Below, in pieces: positions 10,260 to 22,200 of a stretch of 64,000 nt of DNA; within the stretch, counting starts at the first letter, position 1; each line of letters starts with the position of its first letter. The stretch is from Camellia lanceoleosa (taxonomy: Eukaryota > Streptophyta > Magnoliopsida > Ericales > Theaceae). The position numbers and the translations under genes are program-made. The notes below the pieces were generated by a model. That model searched no databases. It was not told the DNA's origin and saw nothing but the letters and a program-made list of their open reading frames with translations. Location of the stretch: contig CM045763.1 of NCBI GenBank assembly GCA_025200525.1, positions 61,763,018-61,827,017 of the forward strand. Direction: 5' to 3'.

Positions 10260-13200
10260 ATGAAAGGTGAATTACAGCTGGAGCCATCGGGCGAGCGGAA
10301 CCCTAGCGATTCCGATCCTCTCCTTCAAAATCACCATGTCGATTCACCCTCTTCGTCTTCGCCTTCATCGGTGAGTTCGGGTGAGATAAAGAATGAGGAT
10401 ATTGAAGCTGGTTCTGTTGCTTGTTGTCGAATTTGCCTTGAATGTGATGGCGAGGAAGGTTAGATTTTGTTTTTTGCATTCAATATCATTGCTTTTCTTT
10501 TGTGAGTTTTGATGATTTGAACAATTTGATGATCAAAATTGAGCTGGCATGTCTTGTTGATGATTGGTATCAATCTAGGATTGTTTTTGCGTAGTTGTAT
10601 AGAATCAATGACATGCATTGAATCTCAGAACTTGATGGGTTTTGTTTACTGGAATAATGTGAAAACATTCAAAAATGAAAATTTTAAATTAAAATCGAAG
10701 TGGAGATAGGGGAATTGTGTCACTTTGGCATCTTCGAAGTTAGAATAAATCTACTAGTAATAATATTATTAATTTAATGGGGTAGCTCAAGAGATCAAGA
10801 CCATGAAGGAGGCTATTGAGTCGATGCAAGGGATTGGTCACTATGGAAACCCTGAACATCCATGGCTGAATAAGTTCAAAGTTCCCGATTTTGCCAAGTA
10901 TGATGATCCTTGGAACCCGGTTGCTTATCTAAGACTCTATGTAGGAGACCTCTGTGGGCATTCAAATAATTAGAAGCTTCTCATGCAACTCTTCTAGCAT
11001 AATCTCTCCGGTTCTGCTCTGCAGTGGTTCACCAAACTGGGGATACCCCAAATTTGTACCTGGCCTGACTACCCATTTATAATATTAACCCTTTGTTTGA
11101 CAATAGATTGTTTATATTTTTGTTGTTTTCTGTGTCAAAAACTACATTTGTTTATGCTTATTATAGGATATTGAGTCACAAGTCAAGTACAGATGTAAAA
11201 TTTTGATATGTAAAAATGTGAAGTACACGAATTTCAATTTTTCAAGAATGTTATGCTCTACTCTTATTGTATGCACACATGAAGTTTTTTTTTTTTTTAA
11301 AAAAAAGGGTGCTGTTACTTGTGCATATTATCCATTTTTTTAGCTAATGCTTTTTGTTTTTTAATAATATTAGATGATGAATTGATATCCCCATGCATGT
11401 GCAAAGGCACTCAACAGTTTGTGCATCGCTCATGCCTTGATCATTGGCGATCAGTCAAGGCAAGTATTAATGTTGCTGTTTTTAAAAAAATTGAATATGA
11501 TTGCTTAAATTCCAATAAAAGTATGTCATCCTTTACGTTTTTCCTTTTCTATGATAGGAAGGATTTGCTTTTTCACATTGCACAACTTGCAAAGCTCAAT
11601 TTCATCTTCGAGTTGAGGAGTTTGAAGACAACTCCTGGCGTAAAATAAAATTCAGAGTTTTTGTAGCCAGGGATGTTTTCCTGGTATTTTTGGCTGTACA
11701 AACTGTGAGTAGTACTTTGTTCCCATCTCCTTCCGATACAATATTTAACAGAAGTGCCATCTTATCATTAATCTGCCAATTTTATTTTAATAAATGTTTA
11801 GTTTTCATCTTTTGCTAGCACAATTTGCTTTCTTGTAGCTAATTTTTTTTTCCTCTTTAGATTTAAATTTTTCATGCTAGTGCCATTCATGCATGAGGTA
11901 AGCATTAGCAAGAACTCAAGGAAACCCAATGTAATAATGCCAAAACTGTGGGGTGTTTACTATATTTTCTTGAAGCCTCAGGGAGGTTAGTGTAATTTAC
12001 GCATAAATAAGTTAATAGTTTGTTAGTGTACTAGATCTTAGTCCCTTTTCTTATTAATGTTCACTGATATCCTCAAGTACATTGATTTGTTGGTGTTGAT
12101 CATTTAATTACCGTGCCTGCTTAGATTGTTAATATGCATATGATCATTCACCCATTTCTCAAATCAGTTTAATAGTCATTCCAGCTTGCTCAATTTGATA
12201 AGCAAACTGCTTTCACCTGGAAAAGATCTCAATCAGAATTTCTATAAATTTTGATGCACTTAGTTTTATACACATGACTTGTGCGGACTCTCATAGTTAT
12301 ATAACGAAAAATTATTAAGGAATGGGAACTTAGTGACCTAAAGTCCAAATGTATTTCAAGCTTTTAACCTTTTTTTCCCTACTAATCACTTTTTGTATTC
12401 GTAATTAGACTCATATTGCCCTTACCCGTACCATACAATTATCTATTTGGTTTATTAACCTTGTATAAGAGATTGTCATGCTTGTAGAGTAATTACAGAC
12501 CACCACATTCCTGGAAGGACTCTCCAAAACCAACTTTGGTTTCCTCATTCCTTTTCCCAATTACTTAATAATCTCACCCATTTTTCTTCCCTTTTCTCCA
12601 TTGGACATCCAAAAAAGAATCGTTGAATCTGGTCGCCTTCTGCCTTCTTCCAACATCCCCAACGCTTTGTGTGTCTTTCATTGCCTGAGTTTGATAATTA
12701 TTAGAAAAACAGCATACCTCACAGCTATGTGGTTCTATTATTCAGAACTTCCCTCCATCAACCTTGGTCGACCTGGCATATCAATACTGAGCTATCATGC
12801 CATTCCCTTGGTCACCAGCAACTTCTCCATGCCCAGTGACTTCAACCTCACCCTGCTTAGCCACATCATCGGCTGTTGTAACAAGCTCTCTGTTGTATAT
12901 GTAGCTTTGGCACTTGGGTCCTAGCGCTCATTGTCACTACCATGTTGTATGGGTGTATATAAGTATGTGTACATGTATATTTGACTCCCCTTGATTGGTC
13001 ATTAAGTTAGGGAAGGAACAAGGAAGTGCACGTGTGTAGGTGTGTGTGGGCACGCCCGTGGCGTGTACGTGTCTGTAAGCAATGATTTTTGGTTCATTCT
13101 TCTTCTGAAACTATTGGAAATGGAACCTGAAAGTGAGGACCCTTTCTTTTTTTTTTTTTTTTTTTTTTGGTTACAACGGAAATGGAAAGGAAAAACCCGG

Positions 13201-16200
13201 GCTAAACCCGTTCCCTAGACAAGCCTAACATATCAGAGACAAGAAGACTTCTAATTTCCGCTGGTGGCTCATTGACCACCAACATATCTTCGGGTTGTTG
13301 CGCTCCGAACTTTGCTGGGCATCGACAAAGGTTGCCTTCCTTCAAACGTCTTTGGGCCGATTGCATTGTGACCTCGGATCAAGATCTTGGAGTCCTCCAC
13401 CGATTCTTGAAAGGGCAATTGTCCCTTGTTGCTTCGTTCATCGGTTGGACCACCATTGCATCTCGATTCAATGATCACATTGTTCATGCCTTTTTGTAGG
13501 ATCACGGTGAGTCCCTTGTATAGAGCCCATAGTTCAGCTTCAAGACTAGTTCCAGGTTGCAAACGTCCATAATAGCCACACACCCAAGCTCCATGTTCAT
13601 CTCGGATCAGCCCACCAAATCCTCCATCCCCTCCTATTTTCTGCTCTGGGTGTTAAGTTTGATCTACTGCGAGGAAGGCACCAATTAATTAGTCTAAATG
13701 AGGGTCTGGTTTCAGGTACAGATTGGAGGAAAGCTTGATGGATTTCTCGAGAATATTCGAAAATAAATTTTGCACTTTCTTGGTTACTAACAGATTTTCC
13801 TTCGAATATAAAACCATTTCTGTTTTTCCAAATTTTCCATAAAGCCACCACAAAAACAAGAAACCAAGAGAGCTGTGCATTAAAATGATTTTTATTTTTT
13901 GCATTCCTCAAGAGCCAATCCATCCAAGGTCTCCTCATCATGTCTATGTACCATTGTTTATCAAACACAGTAAGCCACACTTCCCTTGCTTTATAACAAT
14001 CTCTAAATAAATGATTCATATCCTCAACCCCATTGCATCTAGGACAATCGGGAATATCAGTCAGCCCTCTCTTCAATCTCATTTGATTGGTGAGCAATTT
14101 TCCATGGAGAATAGTCCACAAGAAACCTTTAAGTTTCTGTGGTAGTCTCAGTTTCCACACCCAAGACCAGTCCTCAACCCTATCCTCACTTTCCTGAAGC
14201 ATTTCATACACAGAAGAAACAGTAAAGTCCCCACCAGGAGATCCCTTCCAGATTGGGGTGTCCGTCCCCCTGTTTCCAGGGGGAGGAGTTCCCAAAATAG
14301 TAGTGGCCAAAGGCTGAGGGAAATTAGCATTAATAAGCCTAGCATCCCACTTCCCATCTGCCCCCAACAACTCTCTCAAATTAGTCATGAGAGTATTCTC
14401 AGTAACAATAGGTTGCCTAGTGCCAGAAGCAGTGTCCTCAAAAGAACTGTTTCCACACCACCAATCCTTCCAAACATGTACAGACCTACCATCACTAATA
14501 TTCCATTTAACACATTTCCTTAAGAAAGGTCTGGTGTTCATGATGCCTCTCCAAATATGTGAGGCAACCCTACCTTTCTGCTGGTCAAAGAAGGAATTAT
14601 TATGCAAATATTTATGTCTCAAAACTTCACACCACAGACTGTTACTTTTACTAATCAAATTCCAACCCAACTTAGAGATCAAAGCCAGGTTTTGATCCCT
14701 AGTTTTTTTTATCCCTAGACCACCAGCTTTTTTCATTTTACACACAACATTCCAATTGACAAGATGAATTTTCTTCTTTTCCAGAGTGTCTCCCCAAAGA
14801 AAGTTTCGATTCATCTTGTCAATTTCGTTGCAAACCTTAGAAGGTAAGAGCATAGTCTGCATAGCATAGGCAGGTATGGCAGAAGCCACAGATTGAATGA
14901 GAGTAGCTCTACCAGCCATGGATAGAGTATGGGCTTTCCACCCAGTCAACCTCCTTTGCATCTTATCTAAAATGTGGGTGAAAAAGCCCCTGTTCACTTT
15001 ACCATGGATAATAGGGACACCCAAGTATCTCCCTAAATCAGAAGTAAGAGGGATCCCAGACATGGTACTCATATCTTTAGCACTCCTCCTATCAAAGTTA
15101 GGAGATACAAATAGTTTGGACTTATGGTGATTTATTTTCAAACCAGATATATCGCAAAACTCATCCATAACCTTCATGATAGTACTACAATTGGAGGTAG
15201 TAGCTTGCCCAAAAGCATTAAATCATCAAGAAAAAAGGTGGGTGAGTTTGGGCCCTGTCTAGAGGTCTCCACCTTTCCAAGCTTTATGATCACTTGAAAA
15301 CTAATCATATTCGATAGCCTCTCAAGACAGAGCACAAACAGTAAGGAGACAAGGGGTCCCTGTCTCAACCCTCTAGTGGATGGAATTCAAGTGGGACACC
15401 ATCCCGGATAACAAAGAAGATTAACGGTGGTCACACAACACATAATAAGCTCAATAAAATTGTGATCAAAATTAAACTCCTCCAATGTTTGTTTTAAAAA
15501 ATCCCAAGAGAGATTATCATATGCTTTTTCCAAATCAATTTTAAAAACCAAACCACCCTTCTTGCCCTTCTTTTTGTTGAGAGAGTGAATAATTTCTTGA
15601 GTAATGATAATATTATCACTAGTATTCCTTCCAGGAATGAAGCTGCTTTGGTTAGGGCTAACAATCTTGCTTAAGAGGGCCTCAATCTATTGACAATAAT
15701 TTTTGAAATAATTTTATAAGAAACGTTGCAGAGACTAATAGGCCTAAATTGTCTCACACTGTCAGGATTATCAATTTTTGGGATCAAAGCAATCAGCGTT
15801 CTATTCACTTCTCTGGGAATATGATTTTTAAGAAAACAATTTTTAACAAAATCACACACAGACGCACCAACAATGGACCAATAAGTATGGTAAAACACAG
15901 CCTGATACCCATCCCTCCCAGGAGCTTTAAAGGCATTTATATTTTTAACAGCATTCCACACCTCCTCATTAGTGATAGCATGAGTAAGCACAGCATTATC
16001 AGCCTGGTCTAGCTTGCAGCTCACCAGGTTACTCCAATTAGTAAGAAAGATAGAAGGGGTATGCCCAAAAAGATTCAAAAAGTAATTAGTGATCAAGGCT
16101 TTCAGTTGTTCAGGTTGGTCCACCCACAGCCCATTCTCATTTTTTAGCATCTCAATTTTTTTCTTTCTTCTTTTAGCCAAGGTAGTAAGGTGAAAGAATT

Positions 16201-19200
16201 TGGTATTTCTTTCACCTTGAGTTAACCACTTGGCTCTAGACTTTTGGAACCACAAGAGTTCTTCTTGATACAATACACGGTTATATTGCTCAATAAGCTC
16301 AAATTCCAGGCGGTGAAGATTATGGGAATAGTTGGTGGCTTGGGACTTCTGGATCCCTTCGATCCTCCCAAGTAACCATCTCTTCCTTCTAAAAATATTA
16401 CCAAAAATCTCTTTGTTCCAAGTACTAGCAACTTGAGCAAGATTATCTAGTTTCTCACTTAGAGAGGAAGTAGGATTGGTCCAATTATTTTCAACAACAG
16501 ATTTGAAGTTTTCATGGGTTATCCAGGCAGCCATAAACTTAAAAGGCCTACACACAGGGTTAAAGGGAGAAATACCTTGGGTGAGCACCATCATTGGAGA
16601 ATGGTCAGAATAGGTACGGGGAAGGTTCCTGACAGCACCATCTGGAAATGTAATTCGCCATTCAGTATTGCACAAGGCTCTATCCAGTCGAACCATAGTA
16701 TTAGCCCAACCTTTACGATTGTTAGACCAAGTCAGTCGGGGACCTGCACAGCCTAAATCCATCAGTTTACATGTATTAAGTCTATCATTGAACTTACCAC
16801 TTCTTCTCAGGTCTTGATTAATACTTTGGGAGTTGCTCCCTTGAAGACTCCGTTTCTCATTTGGGGATGAGAAATCGTTAAAATCACCAGCAACTAACCA
16901 TGGTTTGTCCATGGACTGAGCAATAGTTGTAAGTTGTTCCCATAATTCATCTCTCTTGTTAGGATTAGGACTAGCATAGACTGCTGATAGAACCCAATCT
17001 TGGAAGTCTTGCCGGGAGATTATCGCTGTGATCTGTTGGGTACAAGCCTCCACAACTCTGACATTCACCACATTAGGATTCCAAATCATCCAAATACCTC
17101 CACTGCGTCCAATAGGATCCACCTGAGTTGAAGCCGTGAATCCCATGCAATTGAAATACATTCCCATGGCTTTATATTCCACTTTAGGCTCCATAAGCAC
17201 TACCAGAGCTGGTTTATGTATATGGACTAGCTCTCTCAAAGTTCTTTTGAATTTCTTGTTGCCTGCTCCTCGACAATTCCAGATCATTAAATCCATGGAT
17301 GGTATATCTTGAGTAGGAAGGGGGTTCTGGATATCAAGTTCCAGATACCTTCTTATTGCTTGGTGGTTCTCTACCATTGACTTCATTGGACTCATTGAGA
17401 TGTAATGCAGCTTCTGGTGTGCATCCACTGGTCTCCAAGCCTGGATTCTCAGCTTCGTTTCTTCGTTCCACCACTCTGTGTTGACGAGGTGAAATGCTTC
17501 TTTCCCTGGAGTGAGGCACACCAGCACTCTGTTCTGGGTCAAGCTGTGTTTCTCCATAGGATAGTTCTCTCCTTCCTCTTCCATGTTTATCTGGTGGGTC
17601 TCTAATTTTGGGTTTATTAAAACCAGCTCTATGTTTGGGAACCTGAGATTTTGGGATAGAGGTTTTGGGTTGGCTAGGTGTGGTAAGGCTGATGGTTTCA
17701 GATTTCTGGGTTACTGGATTTGGAGCTGCCTGAACAAGTAGATGGCTAGTAGCAAGTTGCTCAGCTGTCCCAACCTCTGGCCCTTGATACTGAATCTCCA
17801 TGTCAGTGGCAATTTTCTTGCCCAGTCTAATCTCCTCTTTTTGCTTGTCTTTATCTGCTGCAGTGTCAGTAGCAGTTCTCCTCTCATGTATCTTAGGGTG
17901 ATGTGTGAATCCTGCCTCCAAGTGGGCCTTCCCATTAGTCTCTCTTCCTCGGCCTATATGGGCTTTATTTCTTGAAACTTGCTCACTTGCTTCATTAAGA
18001 GCATCAAATCTGTTGTTCTGTTGCATATTCCCTTTGTATATGACTGGGCCTCTAGTTGGCCTTCTATGTTTAGTAACAGTCATCCATGGCCCATACTTTC
18101 CATGAGTAGTCTCATCAACATGAGCGTCTGAAGAGAGTTTAGGTGCATCACTGTGATGGTCTTGTTGACCTTGGTTAGTTTCTCCAATCTGCCCTTGAGC
18201 TGATTTTGTAGCCTCCAGCACTGGTCTGTCACTGCAGCTCTCCTTCCGGTGCCCGACCCTGCCACAAGTAAAACAAAATGAGTGCAGGTATTCATATTCA
18301 ACACCATAAACATGTTTACCTATAGATATTTGGGAGACCAATGGCTTTCGGAGGTCCATTTCCACACAAACACGAGCATATTTCCCTCGGGCGGCCATCG
18401 CAGTATTGATGTCTATCTTCAGTGGGACTCCTAGCACTTTTGCTATATGGAAGAGGGCTTTTTCATTAAAGTACTCGATGGGTAAGGTAGGAAACCTTAC
18501 CCATATCGCTGTGGTATCTTCTTCAGCTTCATTGGACTTGAAATCAGGTTGCCATTTTCTCACTGTAACATAGTGATCCATCACTATCCATGGACCACCA
18601 GTAAAAACTTTGGTATAATCTTCCAGCAGATCAAACTTGACTATAAAAAAACCATTCCCTATATCCAGAGCTTCGAAGTCAGCTTGGAGACCCCAAACCT
18701 TAGTCATTTTTATCATAAATAATTTGTAACCGATACTTTTCCCCAAAAGCCTCACAATTAAACATTTCTTCCATGGCTCTCTAATCTTCTTCAACAGATT
18801 AGCTGGTAGTTTAACCTTGGGGATTCCATCTTTCTCCTCCTCCATTTCCTCATCTTCTACCTCAGAAGGTTGTGTCGGATCTGTTTCATCATCATCAGAG
18901 GAGAGCACCTCCACATCAGGATCGAAATTCTTTTCATTACCAGTCTCATTGAAGCGCGATCGCATCAATGCTTGCTTGAAGGAGGTAGAATCTTTAATAG
19001 CCCCAGTATTTGGCACCATTTCATCATCGGATTTCCCTTCAGAAGGAGAAGATTCCTGATTCGTGATGACAACCAGCGGCTTAGGGTTGAGTAACACCTC
19101 CCCTGATACCGCATCGATGGTTTCGCTTTCAACCATGGCTTCATCTTCAGGGTCACCGTTGCTCTTAACTTTCTTAGTGCTTCGAATCAGGTGATCCTTC

Positions 19201-22200
19201 TCTTCCGTCGAGCACCCATGGTCGACTTTCCGTTCTCCATCTCGCAGCGTCTCAGAAACGGTGGTCCATAATTTATAAGTAGTTTATTCTGTAAAAAGGG
19301 AAGGCACAGGCTGCATTTTCCTCGATACTATTCCCCGTCTGCAAGAAGTTTGACTACCACATCTGCAAGTTTTTTGTGCACATTTTTTCTGATTAATTAT
19401 TTAATATATACCTAAAATGATTCAATGTCATAACCTTCTAGTCACTTATTACATGCATACGGATTTGAGAAGCAATGGCCTTTTGAAATTGGTATATTTT
19501 GAACACTGCTATTTGATGCTTCTATCATTTTTCAAGGACTGAATCTCGGTATATCCCCTGCACTTTCAAAATTTAGGTCATGCACTTTAGGTCTTTTTAT
19601 ATATCCAGCATCATTTACCATCCCCCTCACACATTTATCTAAAAGGGTACCTCTGTTTTGCAGGTAATTGGTGCAATGGGTGGGTTTGCATACGTTATGG
19701 ACAAAGATGGATCCTTCAGGAATTCATTCAATGATAGTTGGGATCGTGTACTATCAAAGCATCCCATACCATTCTACTATTGTATAGGTAAACCTCAAGC
19801 ATTAACTGTTGAACTAGTCTAGAACTTCAAGCAATTAACAAATTGACAAATGATTGCAAATTATTTGTATTAGGTTAATCTTCTATGGCATATTCTTTGT
19901 TTGATACTTTGTATACCACAAATTAGATCATTGTCCAAAGGAAACCGACATATTAAAGGGCAAATCTCTAGGGACTGCAAGGAGGTGTAGGCAGTGTAGT
20001 ATGTAGTTGGCATTCTAAGTGGCCATTATGTGGTTCGTCAGGTTGTTGCTATGGATACCCCGTGTTTTCTTCGATAACAATATCCATGCAGCTAATGCTG
20101 CTCTGGTTTTAAGAATGAAACAAATGTTATAACTTTGCATTTATTTCATGTTCTTGAACTTTTGTTAGGCTTCAAGTGGGAACAGTGAGAAACTGTAACC
20201 TGTGCTTTAAATATTAGGTTTAACATTTCAGATGGCTACTTCAACTGAATATGTTCAATCAGTTGCAGATGGGGTTTCTTTCTTCTCTGGAAATCTGATG
20301 TGGGGTTTCTTTCTTTAGGTTCATTGTCTAAGTGGGAAGAGTATTTACAATTTATATATGTCTGGTTAACAAGATTGTTTCACAGATCTAAAAGGAAAAT
20401 CAAAGTGCATGCTGTAAAATTGGAACTGGGGTGAGGAGAGAACATCTAAATGGCATGAGAGTTTTTGAGTTGGAAAGTCAGTGACAAAATATGTCACAAG
20501 AATGTCTTCTGTTATCAGAATTTTACGGTTCGCGATTCGATTCGCAATTTTTGCAAGATTGATACGAATCTATGGGTGAATCTATTTTGGAAGTGAATCA
20601 TCGATTCACGATTCAGTTCACTTTTTACGATTTATGCAATTTTTGAAATTATTGTGTCCGACATATTTTCAACTCTTTTTTTCTCCATCTTTTTAGTGAA
20701 AATGACATAATACAACTTCTAATAGCGTTTAATACCAAAATAACCAACATATATACATGATTTGTTGTTATTTTAGTGATCATGGAGTTTTTAATAAGAT
20801 CCAATCAGATTCAATCAGACCCAACATATTTTTAACCTTTCTTCTCATCTTTTTTCTTTTTAAAAAATCATAATATATCTTCTAAAGATGTTTAAGATTA
20901 AAGTTACATGATGAATTATCTATTGTTATTTTATTAAATTGAATATTGAGGTCAATAAATAATTTTTTATTATTATTTGCTCACTGTTACTTAGAAAAGT
21001 ATATATATTTATTGTCCAAATAACAATATCGTTGGTAATTATTGTTACTTTAAAAATTGATATTTTGTTTATTTGGTTATTATCTTTATTAAGAATAATT
21101 AATAAAAAATATCTAAAAAGAAAAAAAAGGTAAGATAGTGATCTTACACAGGAACCTTTGTTAACTTCTTACCTATTAAACTACTTGATTATCATTCAAA
21201 ATAATATTTTTATTGATTTAAGTCTAAATATTTTATATTCATAAGATATATTTAACGTTTAAATGTGTAGATATATATTTTTAAGTAACTTAAGAAAAGT
21301 GACCAAATTTTTACGATTCACGATTCAATTTGATTCGCAATTCGGTACGAGGCCATTTCGATTCGCGATACGAATCCCGATTTGACAACTATAGTCCCAA
21401 CTACCAACCTTACAGTGAGATTTTATTTTTTTGGTTTTCTTTACAATTATCTTTGAAATCTTGGATACTATGCCAAGAATTTTGAAGATCTTGGCTGGCA
21501 CTTGAATAAGAGACAATGAACACCCACTTGTTTGCTGTTCACCGGGGCAGTAAACGTATGTATATATATATATATATTTTAAGGATGTAAAGCTGGTTGT
21601 TTTGTCTCAATACCTAGTTACCTACAATATTTTTTTATTTTTCTGGTGTTTAATTATCTTAAATAACATATCAAAGACATTTGAAGAAAGACGTTTTTCT
21701 CTGTTTGTTTTCTCATAAGTAAATAGTTATTTGGATCACACACTTATCTTGACCATTTCAATTAACACTACCAGGAGTGCTGGCCTTCTTTGTGCTGCTT
21801 GGGTTCTTTGGACTCGTACTACACTGTTCCTCCCTTAATAGTAATGACCCGCGCATGGCTGGTTGCCAGAACTGCTGTTATGGATGGGGCATTTTGGACT
21901 GTTTTCCTGCATCAATGGAAGCCTGCTTCGCTTTGGTTATTGTCTTTGTTGTCGTTTTTGCTATTCTGGGCATAGCTTATGGTTTCCTTGCAGCCACTAT
22001 GGCCATCCAAAGAATCTGGCAGAGACACTACCACATCCTCACCAAGAGGGAACTCACAAAGGTATGGAGTTTTCAATCAACCTTGCCAGGAAAAGTTTTA
22101 TTTCTTTGCAAGTGTACTTTTCATTAATATTATTGTTTATTTAAGCTAGGGAATTTCAACAACAGGATGCATAAATTGTCCATTTGTTAAACATTTAAAG

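Larger units (their letters stand above)
13144..19270 (-). mobile_element. L1-type plant LINE, antisense in RINGv intron 3
   Basis: Read on the - strand, a gag-like ORF1 with a CCHC knuckle is followed by endonuclease, reverse transcriptase and RNase H segments. The element ends in a 20+ base T tract on the + strand (about 13147-13168), which is its poly(A) tail. The 5' border is approximate (about 19260-19300). I could not find a convincing target duplication. The element fills about 6.1 kb of the 8 kb intron, in the orientation opposite to the host gene, and leaves all exons intact. Confidence 0.92.

Noticed and set aside
12601..12924. 107-codon forward ORF in RINGv intron 3
   Set aside because: There is no recognisable domain or splice-site support, and it lies wholly in the intron.
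13272..19094. Several forward ORFs over the LINE
   Set aside because: They are opposite-strand shadows of LINE ORF1 and ORF2.
13120..19310. Target duplication of the LINE
   Set aside because: I compared the bases before the T tract (CTGAAAGTGAGGACCC) with those past 19260 (such as CTGTAAAAAGGGAAGG). The match is too weak to call.
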